A stretch of DNA of 64,000 bases, taken from NCBI RefSeq assembly GCF_001011035.1, contig NZ_CP011492.1:248001-312000 (forward strand). The letters run 5' to 3'. The number at the start of each line of letters is the position of its first letter. Position 1 is the first letter of the stretch. A program made the translations under genes and the position numbers. This DNA is from Streptomyces sp. CNQ-509 (GTDB lineage: Bacteria > Actinomycetota > Actinomycetes > Streptomycetales > Streptomycetaceae). Shown piece by piece: positions 32,011 to 41,970 of this stretch. Under the pieces are notes generated by a model. It was not told where the DNA came from and ran no database searches. It saw only the letters and a program-made list of their open reading frames with translations.

Positions 32011-32883
32011 ATGCGCGATGAGCCGGCGGTACGCCGGGCCAAGCTGGGCGCGGAGCTGCGCAGGCTGCGCGGCAGCGCGGGATTGACCAGCGGGAAGGCG
32101 GCGGAGCTGGTCGGCTGGCACCAGTCGAAGATCAGCCGGATAGAGACGGGCAGGTCGGCGGCCAAGGCCGCGGACGTCGCCCGGCTGCTCGACGCCTACG
32201 GCGTCACCGAGCCCGAGCTGCGCACGCTGCTGGAGACCCCGGCCACGGCGCCGCACGAGTGCCGGGAGGACCGCTGGTGGAGCGAGTACCGCGAGCTGCT
32301 GCCGGCCGCGTACCGGGACTTCATCAGCCTGGAGGCGGAGGCGACCACGGTGCGCACGCTGGAGACGTCGGTGGTCCCGGGGCTGCTCCAGACGCGGCGG
32401 TACGCGCTGGCGGTGACCCGGGCGGCCGTCGCGAACGCGGCGCCGCGGGAGGTGGAGTCGCTGGTGGAGGTGCGGATAGCCCGGCAGGCGGTGCTGCGCG
32501 CGACGCACCCGCCGCATCTGCACGCGGTGCTCGACGAGGCGGTGCTGCGGCGGCACGTGGGCGGTCCGGGGGTGATGGCGGAGCAGTTGCACCACTTGGG
32601 GCGGATGGGGGCGCTTCCGTACGTACACGTCCAGATCCTGCCCTTTTCTGCCGGCGAGCACGTGGGCCTCACCGGACCTTTCGTTATCTTCTCTTATTCG
32701 CGCAGTTCTGATCTCGACGTGGTCGTTGTCGACCATTTGATGAGTAGCCTTCACCTCGAAAGGAAAGAAGACTTACGGGCGTATGAGACCACCTTTGCTT
32801 CGCTGCAGGCAAGCGCCCTTTCGCACGAGGAGTCCCTGTCGTTCATAGCCGCGCTCGGCGCGGGCGCAAAGGAGGCACCATGA
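32011..32883 (+). CDS. WhiJ-like helix-turn-helix regulator (XRE HTH + DUF5753)
   Basis: 290 residues. The XRE helix-turn-helix is at about 8-62 (LGAELRRLRGSAGLTSGKAAELVGWHQSKISRIETGR). The DUF5753 sensor region starts WWSEYRELLPAAYRDFISLEAEA and includes ETSVVPGLLQTRRYALAVT and LPYVHVQILPFSAGEHVGLTGPF. Relatives include WhiJ, which controls development in S. coelicolor. ATG 32011 has GGGAGGGG upstream. Codon 255 is TTA (32773-32775). The stretch 32640-32860 has many A/T third positions, unlike the rest of the window. The gene overlaps the DUF397 gene by ATGA, the classic pairing. Confidence 0.93.
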   Translation: MRDEPAVRRAKLGAELRRLRGSAGLTSGKAAELVGWHQSKISRIETGRSAAKAADVARLLDAYGVTEPELRTLLETPATAPHECREDRWWSEYRELLPAAYRDFISLEAEATTVRTLETSVVPGLLQTRRYALAVTRAAVANAAPREVESLVEVRIARQAVLRATHPPHLHAVLDEAVLRRHVGGPGVMAEQLHHLGRMGALPYVHVQILPFSAGEHVGLTGPFVIFSYSRSSDLDVVVVDHLMSSLHLERKEDLRAYETTFASLQASALSHEESLSFIAALGAGAKEAP

Positions 32884-33143
32884 CCTCAATGCCTCGGTAC
32901 GTCTCCTGCAGCACGGCACTCGACGGCCTCCGCTGGCGGCGCAGTTCGCACAGTACGGGGGCGAACAACTGCGTCGAGGCCGCCTATCCCGTGGGGCCGG
33001 AATCCGCCGGGCTGCTCGCCGTGCGGGACTCCACCCGTGTGGAGGGTCCTGCGCTGCTGTTCCGGGCCGAGGCGTGGCGGGCGTTCGTCGCGGCGGTCAA
33101 GGACGGCGAGTTCAGCGGGGGCGCGCGGACCGCGTACGCCTAG
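32880..33143 (+). CDS. DUF397 domain protein
   Basis: 87 residues. The DUF397 signature is present: WRRSSHSTGANNCVEAAYP, AVRDSTRVEGPALLFRAEAWRAFVAAVKDGEF. Small DUF397 proteins are partners of WhiJ-like regulators; genetic work in S. coelicolor suggests they relieve repression by the helix-turn-helix partner. ATG overlaps the end of the regulator gene (32880-32883), so translation is coupled. It converges on bioF with a 4-bp overlap of ends. Confidence 0.93.
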   Translation: MTSMPRYVSCSTALDGLRWRRSSHSTGANNCVEAAYPVGPESAGLLAVRDSTRVEGPALLFRAEAWRAFVAAVKDGEFSGGARTAYA

Positions 33144-34282
33144 GACGCGGGCGCCGTGCGCACCACCGTCTCGATCGCGGTGTCCACCTGCTCTTCCGTG
33201 AGGTCCGCGCGGGCGGTCAGGCGCAGCCGCGAGATGCCGTCGGGGACCGACGGGGGGCGGAAGCAGCCGACCGCCACCCCCGCCTCGCGGCACGCCGCCG
33301 CCCACGCCACGGCCGCCTCCGGCGCCGGGGCCCGTACCGACACCACCGCCGCGTCCGGGCGTACGGCCGTCAGCCCGGCGGCCGTCAGCCCGCCGTGCAG
33401 CGCCGCCGCCACCCGCCGGGCCGCCGCGGCCCGCTCCGGCTCGCGGCGCAGCAGGCGCAGCGATGCTTGGGCGGCGCCCGCGGCGGCGGGGGCGAGGCCG
33501 GTGTCGAAGATGAACGTGCGGGCGGTGTTGACCAGGTGCTCGATCACCCGCGTGGGACCCAGCACCGCGCCGCCCTGGCTGCCCAGCGCCTTGGACAGCG
33601 TGACGGTGGCGACGACGTCGGCCGCGCCCGCCAGCCCCGCCGCGTGCAGCGAGCCGCGCCCGCCGGCCCCGAGCACGCCGAACCCGTGGGCGTCGTCCAC
33701 CAGCAGCCCCGCCCCGTACGCGCGGCAGGTCGCCGCGAGCGCGGGCAGGTCCGCGGCGTCACCGTCGACGGAGAAGACCCCGTCGGAGACCGCCAGCGTG
33801 CGCCCGGCGAAGCCGTCGAGCGCCTTGGCCACCGCTTCGGCGTCGGCATGCGGCACGACGGCGACGTCGGCCCGGGAGAGCCGGCAGCCGTCGATGAGCG
33901 AGGCGTGGTTGCCCGCGTCCGAGACCACAAGGGTGCCGCGGTCACTCAGAGCGGTGACGGCCGCAAGGTTTGCCCCGTACCCGGAGGAGAAGACGAGCGC
34001 GGCCTCGAAACCGCAGAAGTCGGCGAGGTCGGCCTCCAACTCGGCGTGCAGCGCGGTGCTGCCGCTGACGAGCCGGGAGCCGGTGGAGCCCGCGCCCCAG
34101 CGGCGCGCCGAGGCCGCCGCAGCGGCGGTGACCTCGGGGTGGCGGACGAGGCCGAGGTAGTCGTTGCCGCACAGGTCGAGCAGCGGGGCATCGTGCGCGC
34201 GGGGGCGCAGGGTGCGTACGAGACCGGCGCGCCGCCGCTCTTCGGCCTGCGCGTCGATCCAGTCGAAGGCGTGACGGGGCAT
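33140..34282 (-). CDS. bioF: 8-amino-7-oxononanoate synthase BioF
   Basis: 380 residues of the alpha-oxoamine synthase family. It condenses pimeloyl-CoA or pimeloyl-ACP with alanine to form KAPA, the first dedicated ring-forming precursor of biotin. Features: [53 protein letters not shown] and the PLP lysine in [20 protein letters not shown] 34282 is set by homology-like start [14 protein letters not shown]; a longer frame runs to 34591 across the bioB start. It diverges from bioB across 145 bp, giving a split biotin locus. Confidence 0.95.
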   Translation of the reverse strand: MPRHAFDWIDAQAEERRRAGLVRTLRPRAHDAPLLDLCGNDYLGLVRHPEVTAAAAASARRWGAGSTGSRLVSGSTALHAELEADLADFCGFEAALVFSSGYGANLAAVTALSDRGTLVVSDAGNHASLIDGCRLSRADVAVVPHADAEAVAKALDGFAGRTLAVSDGVFSVDGDAADLPALAATCRAYGAGLLVDDAHGFGVLGAGGRGSLHAAGLAGAADVVATVTLSKALGSQGGAVLGPTRVIEHLVNTARTFIFDTGLAPAAAGAAQASLRLLRREPERAAAARRVAAALHGGLTAAGLTAVRPDAAVVSVRAPAPEAAVAWAAACREAGVAVGCFRPPSVPDGISRLRLTARADLTEEQVDTAIETVVRTAPAS

Positions 34283-34427
34283 GCGGTTCCTCGGCTCGGC
34301 GGGCTGTTTCTGCACCGTAGTGCGCGCGGGGGCAGGCGGTGGTGTGGCGATGAGCACAGAAGACTCGGGCGGCCGTTGTGCGGTGCCCCATTGGCCCGGG
34401 CCGGTGCGGTGGGCGAGGATCTGCGCC

Positions 34428-35579
34428 ATGGACCTGCTTTCGACGCTGGTGGACAAGGGGCTGCGGCGCGAGGCGCCCACCCGTGACGAGGCCCTGGCCG
34501 TGCTGCGCACCCCGGACGAGTCCGTGCTCGACGTCGTCGCGGCGGCCGGGAAGGTGCGCCGGGCGTTCTTCGGCCGCCGGGTGAAGCTCAACTACCTGGT
34601 CAACCTCAAGTCGGGGCTGTGCCCCGAGGACTGCTCGTACTGCTCGCAGCGGCTGGGTTCCGAGGCGGGGATCCTCAAGTACACGTGGCTGAAGGCCGAC
34701 CAGGCGGCCGAGGCCGCTGCCGCGGGGGTGGCGGGCGGGGCCAAGCGGGTCTGCCTGGTCGCCAGCGGGCGCGGTCCCACGGACCGGGACGTCGACCGGG
34801 TCTCGGAGACCATCGCCGCCATCAAGGAGCAGAACGGGGACGTGGAGGTCTGCGCCTGCCTCGGGCTGCTCTCCGACGGCCAGGCGGAGCGGCTGAAGGC
34901 GGCGGGGGCAGACGCGTACAACCACAACCTCAACACCTCAGAGGCGACGTACGCGGACATCTGCACCACGCACGGCTACGAGGACCGGGTGCGGACCGTG
35001 CAGCAGGCGCAGGCGGCCGGGATGTCGGCCTGCTCGGGACTGATCGCGGGGATGGGCGAGAGCGACGAGGACCTGGTGGACGTGGTCTTCGCGCTGCGCG
35101 CGCTGGACCCGGACTCGGTGCCGGTGAACTTCCTGATCCCGTTCGAGGGCACGCCGCTGGCCGGGGAGTGGGATCTCACGCCGCAGCGCTGTCTGAAGAT
35201 CCTCGCCATGGTGCGGTTCGTCTGCCCGGACGTAGAGGTGCGGCTGGCGGCCGGCCGGGAGATCCATCTGCGGACGCTCCAGCCACTGGCGCTGCACCTG
35301 GCCAACTCGGTGTTCCTGGGCGACTACCTGACCAGCGAGGGGCAGGCGGGCAAGGCGGACCTGGAGATGATCGCGGACGCCGGCTTCGAGGTGGAGGACG
35401 CGGGGACCACCACGCTGCCGCCGCACCGGGCGGCGGACGGGCCGGCTCCGGAGGCCGGGCCCGCCGGCGGCCCCGCCGGCGGCCCCGCGGCCGCGGACGA
35501 GCCGCCGCGGGAGGCGCGTACGGACCTCGTGGCCGTACGCCGCCGCGGGGCCGGCACGGAACTGCCGCCCAATGCCTGA
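34428..35579 (+). CDS. bioB: Biotin synthase BioB
   Basis: 383 residues of a radical SAM enzyme that inserts sulfur into dethiobiotin. The 4Fe-4S cluster cysteines are C65, C69 and C72 ([13 protein letters not shown]). [23 protein letters not shown] and [11 protein letters not shown] are conserved. It carries an extra C-terminal tail of about 55 residues after FEVEDAGT, rich in Ala/Gly/Pro with the repeat [11 protein letters not shown], which is likely disordered. ATG 34428 follows GCGAGGAT. It is the first gene of bioB-bioA-bioD, and its stop overlaps bioA by 8 bp. I found no clear biotin operator in the 145-bp promoter region. Confidence 0.95.
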   Translation: MDLLSTLVDKGLRREAPTRDEALAVLRTPDESVLDVVAAAGKVRRAFFGRRVKLNYLVNLKSGLCPEDCSYCSQRLGSEAGILKYTWLKADQAAEAAAAGVAGGAKRVCLVASGRGPTDRDVDRVSETIAAIKEQNGDVEVCACLGLLSDGQAERLKAAGADAYNHNLNTSEATYADICTTHGYEDRVRTVQQAQAAGMSACSGLIAGMGESDEDLVDVVFALRALDPDSVPVNFLIPFEGTPLAGEWDLTPQRCLKILAMVRFVCPDVEVRLAAGREIHLRTLQPLALHLANSVFLGDYLTSEGQAGKADLEMIADAGFEVEDAGTTTLPPHRAADGPAPEAGPAGGPAGGPAAADEPPREARTDLVAVRRRGAGTELPPNA

Positions 35580-36876
35580 GCCGTTGCCGCCGCGGCGGCT
35601 GCTCGACCTGGACCGCGAGCACGTCTGGCACCCCTACGGGCCCATGCCGGGGCGGCAGGAGCCGCTGGTCGTCGACTCCGCCGAGGGCGTACGCCTGCGT
35701 CTGGCACAGCCCGCCTGGGGCGTGGACGAGCTGGTCGACGGGATGTCGTCGTGGTGGTCCGCGATCCACGGCTACCGCCACCCGGCGCTCGACGCCGCCG
35801 CCCGCGGGCAGTTGGAGCGGATGAGCCACGTGATGTTCGGCGGGCTCACCCACGAGCCTGCGGTGCGGCTCGCGGCGCGGCTGGTGGAGGTGACGCCGGA
35901 GCCGCTGGAGCACGTGTTCCTCAGCGACTCGGGCTCGGTGTCGGTCGAGGTCGCGGTGAAGATGTGCCTGCAGTACTGGCGTTCGCGCGGGCTGCCGGAC
36001 AAGCGCAGGCTGATGACCTGGCGCGGCGGCTACCACGGTGACACCTGGCAGCCGATGTCGGTCTGCGACCCGGACGGCGGCATGCACGAGCTGTGGTCCG
36101 GCGTGCTGCCGCGGCAGTTGTTCGCCGGAGTGCCGCCCGCGGGCTTCGACGCTCCGGTGGACGGTGCGTACGAGCGCGAGCTGCGGGACCTCGTCGCGCG
36201 GCACGCGGACGAGCTGGCCGCGGTGATCGTGGAGCCGGTCGTGCAGGGCGCGGGCGGGATGCGCTTCACCGCGCCCGGCTATCTGCGGGTGCTGCGCGAG
36301 GCGTGCGACGAACACGGCGTGCTGCTGGTGTTCGACGAGATCGCCACCGGCTTCGGCCGCACCGGCGCCTTCTTCGCCGCCGACCACGCGGGCGTCACCC
36401 CGGACGTGATGTGCGTCGGCAAGGCGCTGACCGGCGGCTACCTGTCGATGGCCGCCACGCTGTGCACCCCGGCGATCGCCGAGGGCATCTCGCGGGGCGA
36501 GGTTCCGGTGCTCGCCCACGGGCCGACGTTCATGGGCAACCCGCTGGCCTCCGCCGTCGCCCTGGCCTCGCTCGACCTGCTCGCCGACGGCGGCTGGCGG
36601 CAGGACGTCAAGCGCATCGAGAGCGGGCTGCGGGAGGGCCTGGCAGAGGCGGCGGAACTGCCGGGGGTACGGGACGTACGGGTGGTGGGCGCCATCGGCG
36701 TCGTCCAACTGGACCACGACGTGGACATGGCCGCCGCCACCCGGGCCGCGGTCGGGGCGGGGGTGTGGCTGCGCCCGTTCCGGGATCTGATCTACACCAT
36801 GCCGCCGTACGTGACAGGGGACGCCGACCTCGCCCGGATCTGCGCCGCCGTGCGCGCCGCGGCGGCGGCCGGCTGA
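35572..36876 (+). CDS. bioA: Adenosylmethionine-8-amino-7-oxononanoate aminotransferase BioA
   Basis: 434 residues of a class III aminotransferase that converts KAPA to DAPA with SAM as amino donor. Diagnostic parts are [11 protein letters not shown] at the N-terminus, [67 protein letters not shown] and the PLP lysine in [18 protein letters not shown] 35572 lies inside the last codons of bioB, so the two are translationally coupled. Confidence 0.96.
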   Translation: MPEPLPPRRLLDLDREHVWHPYGPMPGRQEPLVVDSAEGVRLRLAQPAWGVDELVDGMSSWWSAIHGYRHPALDAAARGQLERMSHVMFGGLTHEPAVRLAARLVEVTPEPLEHVFLSDSGSVSVEVAVKMCLQYWRSRGLPDKRRLMTWRGGYHGDTWQPMSVCDPDGGMHELWSGVLPRQLFAGVPPAGFDAPVDGAYERELRDLVARHADELAAVIVEPVVQGAGGMRFTAPGYLRVLREACDEHGVLLVFDEIATGFGRTGAFFAADHAGVTPDVMCVGKALTGGYLSMAATLCTPAIAEGISRGEVPVLAHGPTFMGNPLASAVALASLDLLADGGWRQDVKRIESGLREGLAEAAELPGVRDVRVVGAIGVVQLDHDVDMAAATRAAVGAGVWLRPFRDLIYTMPPYVTGDADLARICAAVRAAAAAG

Positions 36877-36896
36877 CGGGCCGGGGGGGCGGCGCG

Positions 36897-37643
36897 ATGG
36901 GCAGCGTGCTCGTGGTCACCGGCACCTCGACCGGCGTCGGCAAGACGATCGTCACCGCCGCCGTGGCCGCCGCGGCGCTGGCACGGGGCCGCTCGGTGGC
37001 CGTGCTCAAGCCGGCCCAGACCGGCGTGGCGGAAGGCGAGCCCGGGGACGCCGACGAGGCGGCGCGTCTCGTCCCGGGCATACGGGCCGTGGAGCTGGCC
37101 CGCTTCCCCGAGCCGCTGGCCCCGGCGACGGCCGCCCGGCGCGCGGGGCTGCCGCCGCTGACGGCGGCGGACGCGGCGGGGATGGTGGAGAAGCTGGGGC
37201 ACGACCACGACCTGGTGCTGGTGGAGGGTGCGGGCGGGCTGCTGGTGCGGCTGGACGACGCGGGCGGCACGCTGGCCGAGGTGGCGCGCCTGGTGGCGGC
37301 GCCGGTGCTGGTCGTGGCCGCCGCCGGGCTCGGCACGCTGAACGCCACCGAGCTGACCACGGAGGCGCTGCGCCGCCGCGGTCTCGCGTGCCCGGGCGCG
37401 GTGGTCGGCAGTTGGCCGGCGGCGCCGGACCTGGCGGCCCGGTGCAACCTGGCGGACCTGCCGGCCACGGCGCGGGTGCCGCTGCTGGGCGCGGTCCCCG
37501 AGGGCGCCGGCGCGTACGGCCCGGAGACCTTCTGCGCCGCCGCCCCGGGGTGGCTGGCCCCCGCGCTCGGCGGGCACTGGGACGCGGACGGCTTCCGCGC
37601 CCGGCAGGCCCCGGGCGGGTCCGGAAGGGGACAATCGCACTGA
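36897..37643 (+). CDS. bioD: Dethiobiotin synthetase BioD
   Basis: 248 residues. The ATP-binding loop is [17 protein letters not shown] (about 6-22), with KPAQTG and [14 protein letters not shown] as the second Mg/substrate motifs. The enzyme carboxylates DAPA with CO2 and ATP to close the ureido ring of dethiobiotin. The C-terminus (GSGRGQSH) is short and flexible. ATG 36897 is preceded by GGGGGGC and lies 20 bp after bioA. Confidence 0.95.
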   Translation: MGSVLVVTGTSTGVGKTIVTAAVAAAALARGRSVAVLKPAQTGVAEGEPGDADEAARLVPGIRAVELARFPEPLAPATAARRAGLPPLTAADAAGMVEKLGHDHDLVLVEGAGGLLVRLDDAGGTLAEVARLVAAPVLVVAAAGLGTLNATELTTEALRRRGLACPGAVVGSWPAAPDLAARCNLADLPATARVPLLGAVPEGAGAYGPETFCAAAPGWLAPALGGHWDADGFRARQAPGGSGRGQSH

Positions 37644-37664
37644 CCCCCCCGTCAGGAGGCCGGC

Positions 37665-38327
37665 ATGCCCTCACCGACGCGCGCAGCGCAGGACGCCGTG
37701 TACCACCCGTACTTCGCGCGCTTCTACGCCCGCCTCAGCGTGGCCGCCGAGCAGCATGGCGGGGTCGCCGAGGTGCGCAAGGAACTGCTGACCGGCCTGT
37801 CGGGCCGGGTCGTCGAGATCGGCGCGGGCAACGGGCTGAACTTCGCGCACTACCCGCCCGCCGTCTCCGAGGTGGTCGCGATCGAGCCGGAGCGGCACCT
37901 GCGCCGGCTCGCCGCTGAGGCGGCGCTGCGCGCGGACGTACGGGTGGACGTGCTGCCGGGGACGGCGGAGGAGCTGCCGGTCGAGAGCGGGTCGTGCGAC
38001 GCCGCCGTCGCGTCGCTGGTGCTCTGCTCGGTCGCGGACGTGCCGCGGTCGCTCGGCGAGCTGCGCCGGGTGCTGCGTCCCGGCGGCGAGCTGCGGTTCT
38101 ACGAGCACGGGCGGGCCGGCGGACGGGTGATGCGGGCGGTGCAGCGGGCGGCGGACCGCACCGTGTGGCCGCTGCTGCTCGGCGGCTGCCACTCCGGCCG
38201 CGACGTGCTCGGCGAGCTGACCGCCGCCGGGTTCACGCTGGGCCCGTACCGGCGGGTGCGGATGCCGGAGAAAGGGCCGCCGACCCCGGCCTCGTACCAC
38301 GTCCTGGGCACTGCGCTCCGCGGCTGA
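37665..38327 (+). CDS. Class I SAM-dependent methyltransferase
   Basis: 220 residues of the UbiE/Methyltransf_11 type. SAM-binding motif I is GRVVEIGAGNGLNFAHYP, the acidic residue follows in VVAIEPERHL, and post-motifs are AVASLVLCSVADVPRSL and LRPGGELRFYEHGR. The C-terminal GPPTPASYHVLGTALRG is common in related actinobacterial enzymes. It starts 21 bp after bioD with AGGAGG in front, so it belongs to the biotin transcript. It resembles general methyltransferases rather than pimeloyl-ACP methyltransferase BioC, and whether it takes part in biotin synthesis is unproven. Confidence 0.88.
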   Translation: MPSPTRAAQDAVYHPYFARFYARLSVAAEQHGGVAEVRKELLTGLSGRVVEIGAGNGLNFAHYPPAVSEVVAIEPERHLRRLAAEAALRADVRVDVLPGTAEELPVESGSCDAAVASLVLCSVADVPRSLGELRRVLRPGGELRFYEHGRAGGRVMRAVQRAADRTVWPLLLGGCHSGRDVLGELTAAGFTLGPYRRVRMPEKGPPTPASYHVLGTALRG

Positions 38328-38379
38328 CGGCGGCTGCGCCGGACACAGGAGAAGGCGGTCCTCCCGCGGGAGTAGTGGG

Positions 38380-38388
38380 TTGTCCACA
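38380..38388 (+). other. DnaA-box-like 9-mer TTGTCCACA (first copy)
   Basis: An exact match to the Streptomyces DnaA-box consensus TTGTCCACA in the 238-bp region between the methyltransferase and the ABC transporter genes. The same 9-mer recurs at 38567-38575 in the same orientation. The rest of the region shows the palindrome CTCCCGCGGGAG (about 38361-38372) and a TAGTCT box near 38429. Confidence 0.4.
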
Positions 38389-38566
38389 GGTGCCACCCGG
38401 GAGGGATGCGCAGGATTCCGCGGCGGCCTAGTCTCGCTGGCAGGCGGCGCGGATCCGATCGATCGCGCAGCCTCGCAGCACGTCCCCGCCGCGCACCCAC
38501 GGCGTACGGCGGGGAGACAGGAACGCGCACCCGGCGCCCGGCTCACAGCCCGATGGGGGAACGGCA

Positions 38567-39349
38567 TTGTCCACACCGGCGGCACTCGACAGACGCGAAG
38601 CGGAACGGCCCGCCGGGGTCGCGGCCCGCGCCGGCGGGCTGACGAAGACGTACGGCAGCGGCGAGACGGCGGTCGTGGCGCTGGACGCGGTGGACGTGGA
38701 GATCCACCGTGCCCGCTTCACCGCGGTCATGGGCCCGTCCGGCTCCGGCAAGTCCACGCTGATGCACTGCCTCGCCGGGCTCGACACGGTGACCTCCGGG
38801 CGGATCTGGCTGGGCGACGAGGAGATCACGGGCCTGGGCGAGCGGGAGCTGACGCGGCTGCGCCGCGACCGGATCGGCTTCATGTTCCAGTCGTTCAACC
38901 TGCTGCCCACGCTGAACGCCCTGGAGAACATCACGCTGCCGATGGACATCGCGGGCCGCAAGCCCGACCCCGGATGGCTGGACCGGGTGATCGACACCCT
39001 CGGCCTGCGCGACCGGCTCGACCACCGGCCCTCGCAGCTCTCCGGCGGCCAGCAGCAGCGGGTGGCGTGCGCGCGGGCGCTGGCCTCCCGGCCCGAGCTG
39101 ATCTTCGCCGACGAGCCGACCGGCAACCTCGACTCGCGCTCCGGCTTCGAAGTGCTGGGCTTCCTGCGGGAGGCGGTGGACCAGTTGGCGCAGACCGTGG
39201 TGATGGTGACCCACGACCCGGGCGCCGCCGCCCACTCCGACCTGGTGCTCTTCCTGGCCGACGGCCGGATCGTGGACCAGATGCCGCAGCCGACGTCCGA
39301 GGCGGTACTGGAGCGCATGAAACGCTTCGACGGCACCAGGAAGAGCTGA
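38567..39349 (+). CDS. ABC transporter ATP-binding protein (MacB/LolD type)
   Basis: 260 residues. Walker A is MGPSGSGKSTLMHCLAGL, the signature is SQLSGGQQQRVACARALAS, Walker B is ELIFADEPTGNLDS, with the H-loop VTHDP. The subfamily features (FMFQSFNLLPTLNALENITLP) mark the MacB/LolD/FtsE-like group that works with FtsX-type permeases. TTG 38567 is the only start near a GGGGGA ribosome site; remarkably, its first three codons are a copy of the DnaA-box 9-mer TTGTCCACA. It is followed 7 bp later by its permease gene. Confidence 0.93.
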   Translation: MSTPAALDRREAERPAGVAARAGGLTKTYGSGETAVVALDAVDVEIHRARFTAVMGPSGSGKSTLMHCLAGLDTVTSGRIWLGDEEITGLGERELTRLRRDRIGFMFQSFNLLPTLNALENITLPMDIAGRKPDPGWLDRVIDTLGLRDRLDHRPSQLSGGQQQRVACARALASRPELIFADEPTGNLDSRSGFEVLGFLREAVDQLAQTVVMVTHDPGAAAHSDLVLFLADGRIVDQMPQPTSEAVLERMKRFDGTRKS

Positions 39350-39356
39350 GGCGGGC

Positions 39357-41957
39357 GTGCTCAAGGCGACTCTGCGCAGCTTCTTCGCGCACAAGGGGCG
39401 GCTGCTGCTGTCGGCGCTGGCCGTGCTGCTGTCGGTGGCGTTCGTCTCCGGCAGCCTCATCTTCTCCGACACCGTCAGCCGCACGTTCGACCGGCTCTTC
39501 GCCTCCACGGCCGCCGACGTCGCGGTCTCGCCGAAGGAGGCGTTCGAGCAGAACCGCGGGTTCGGCTCCGGGCTGGTGCCGACGCTGCCCGCGTCGGTCG
39601 CCGACGAGGTGGCGAAGGTGCCGGGGGTGCAGGCCGTCCACCTCGACGTCGAGGTGGAGAACCTCACCGTCACCGACGCGGAGAACGAGCCGATCGGCCG
39701 GTCCACGGGCCCTCCGACGATCGCCACCAACTGGTACGTGAGCGATCGCAGCCCGGTGGAGCTGTCCGACGGCCGCGAGCCGGCCGGAGCCGGCGAGGCG
39801 CTGCTCGACAAGGACACCGCCGACCGCAAGAACATCGGGATCGGCGACACGCTCAACGTGCTCGCGCAGCCCGGCAGGTTCGAGGTCGAGGTCGTCGGCA
39901 TCGCGAAGTTCACCACCACCAACCCGGGCGCCACGGTGGTCTATCTCGACACGGCGGCCGCCCAGCGCCAGTTGCTCGACAACCCGGAACTGCGGGACGG
40001 GGAGGCCGCGGGCCCGGCGCTGGCCACGTCGGTCTCCGTGGACGCGGCGCCGGGGGTGTCGGACGGCGCGCTGAAGAAACGCGTCAAGGCGGCGCTCGAC
40101 GGGAACTACGCCGTGCAGACCGCCGACGAGCAGGCGAAGTCGGCTGCGGAGGAGCTGGGCACGTTCCTCGACATCATCAAGTACGTGATGCTCGGCTTCG
40201 CCGGGATCGCCGTGCTGGTCGGCATCTTCCTGATCGTCAACACGTTCTCGATGCTCATCGCGCAGCGCACCCGGGAGCTGGGCCTCATGCGCGCGCTGGG
40301 CGCCGACCGGCGGCAGGTCCGCCGCTCGGTGCTCACCGAGGCGCTGCTGCTCGGTCTTGCGGGCTCCACGCTCGGGCTGCTCAGCGGCATCGGCCTGGCC
40401 GTCGGGCTCATCGAGACGATGGGCCTGCTGGGGATGAACCTGGACGCGGCCGAGATGGTCGTGAGCTGGGTCACGCCGGTCTTCGCGTACGCGGTGGGCG
40501 TGGGCGTCACGTTCGTCGCGGCGTATCTGCCGGCGCGGCGTGCGGCGCGGGTCTCCCCCATGGCGGCGCTCGCCGACCTGGAGATCGCCGAGGTCGGCCG
40601 GCCGATGCGGGTGCGGGCGGCGCTCGGCTCCGTGCTCGGGGTCGCCGGGGCGCTGTCGTTCTCCCTCTGCGCCACGGCGGACCGGACCCGGGACTCCGCG
40701 GTGTGGCTGGTGGGCGGCGTGGTGCTGACGATGCTCGCCGTGGTCGCGGCCGGGCCGCTGCTGGTGCGGCCGGTGATCCGGGTGGTGGGCGGCTGGTTCC
40801 CGCGGATCTTCGGCTCCGTCGGTGCGCTCAGCCAGCGCAACGCGCTGCGCAACCCGCGGCGCACCGGCGCGACGGCCGTGGCGCTGATGGTGGGCCTGGC
40901 CCTGGTCGGCGGCATGTCCGTGGCCGCCGCGTCGATGACGAAGTCCTTCGACGAGGAGATCGACCGGACCCTGGGCGCGGACTTCCTCGTGCAGAGCGAC
41001 AGCTTCGGCCCGTTCCCCCGCGAGGTCACCGAGCGGGTCGAGGAGGCCGACGGCGTGGGCCTCGTCGTGCGCCAGCGGTTCGCGCCACTGCGGGTGACGC
41101 TCCCGGACGGCGAGAAGACCAGCACCAGCGCCGGCGCCTTCGACAAGGAGCTGGACCAGGTCAGCCGGCTGGAGTACGCGCAGGGGAGCACCGGCGGTGC
41201 GCTCGCGCCGGGGCACGTGGGCCTGCAGCGGCAGTTCGCCCGCGACCACGGCATACGCATGGGCAGCACGCTCCGGGTCGAGTTCCCCAACGGCAAGGAG
41301 GCAGAGCTGACGGTCGGGGCGCTCACCAAGCAGGAGACGAGCGGCGGGTTCGGCGCGGCGGGCGGCTTCTTCCTCGGCATGGAGACCCTGGAGAAGTACC
41401 TGCCCGGCGGGCAGGAGGCCGTCGTCTTCGTCAACGCCGCGAGCGGCACCGACGTCGACAAACTGCGCGCGTCGCTGGAGAGCGGGCTCGAAGCCTTCCC
41501 GCAGGTGAAGGTGCGCGACCAGGCGGACTTCAAGGAGCTGATCCGGGAGCAGATCATCGTGCTGCTCTATCTGGTCTTCGCGCTGCTGGGGCTGGCGATC
41601 GTCATCGCCGTGCTGGGCGTGGTGAACACGCTGGCGCTGTCGGTGGTGGAGCGGACCCGGGAGATAGGCATGCTGCGGGCCATCGGGCTGTCCAGACGCC
41701 AGACGCGCCGGATGATCCGGCTGGAGTCCGTCGTGATCGCCGTGTTCGGCGCGCTGCTCGGCCTGGTGCTGGGGCTGGCGTGGGGCGCCGGGGTGCACGA
41801 GGTGCTGGCGCTGGAGGGCATGCGTGCCTTCGCGATCGACTGGACGGTGCAGCTCGCCGTGGTGATCGGCTCGGTGCTGGTCGGTCTGCTGGCCGCGCTG
41901 CTGCCGGCGCTGCGCGCCTCCCGGCTCAACGTGCTGGCGGCCATCGCCCACGAATGA
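39357..41957 (+). CDS. FtsX/MacB-type ABC transporter permease
   Basis: 866 residues with two FtsX-like domains. An N-terminal helix (LLLSALAVLLSVAFVSGSLI) anchors a periplasmic-type domain (about 40-260), then three helices, a fourth group at about 425-470, a second extracellular domain and three final helices (VLLYLVFALLGLAIVIAVLG, VVIAVFGALLGLVLGLAWG, LAVVIGSVLVGLLAALLPAL). Such proteins transmit ATPase movements to the outside to extract or export lipids, peptides or drugs rather than forming a simple channel. GTG 39357 has GAGCTGAGGC upstream. Confidence 0.93.
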   Translation: MLKATLRSFFAHKGRLLLSALAVLLSVAFVSGSLIFSDTVSRTFDRLFASTAADVAVSPKEAFEQNRGFGSGLVPTLPASVADEVAKVPGVQAVHLDVEVENLTVTDAENEPIGRSTGPPTIATNWYVSDRSPVELSDGREPAGAGEALLDKDTADRKNIGIGDTLNVLAQPGRFEVEVVGIAKFTTTNPGATVVYLDTAAAQRQLLDNPELRDGEAAGPALATSVSVDAAPGVSDGALKKRVKAALDGNYAVQTADEQAKSAAEELGTFLDIIKYVMLGFAGIAVLVGIFLIVNTFSMLIAQRTRELGLMRALGADRRQVRRSVLTEALLLGLAGSTLGLLSGIGLAVGLIETMGLLGMNLDAAEMVVSWVTPVFAYAVGVGVTFVAAYLPARRAARVSPMAALADLEIAEVGRPMRVRAALGSVLGVAGALSFSLCATADRTRDSAVWLVGGVVLTMLAVVAAGPLLVRPVIRVVGGWFPRIFGSVGALSQRNALRNPRRTGATAVALMVGLALVGGMSVAAASMTKSFDEEIDRTLGADFLVQSDSFGPFPREVTERVEEADGVGLVVRQRFAPLRVTLPDGEKTSTSAGAFDKELDQVSRLEYAQGSTGGALAPGHVGLQRQFARDHGIRMGSTLRVEFPNGKEAELTVGALTKQETSGGFGAAGGFFLGMETLEKYLPGGQEAVVFVNAASGTDVDKLRASLESGLEAFPQVKVRDQADFKELIREQIIVLLYLVFALLGLAIVIAVLGVVNTLALSVVERTREIGMLRAIGLSRRQTRRMIRLESVVIAVFGALLGLVLGLAWGAGVHEVLALEGMRAFAIDWTVQLAVVIGSVLVGLLAALLPALRASRLNVLAAIAHE

Positions 41958-41970
41958 CCGCCGTCCGGTC

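Noticed and set aside
38380..38575. Possible replication origin
   Set aside because: Two DnaA-box 9-mers are far fewer than the cluster of many boxes found at a Streptomyces oriC, and no dnaA or dnaN gene is nearby.
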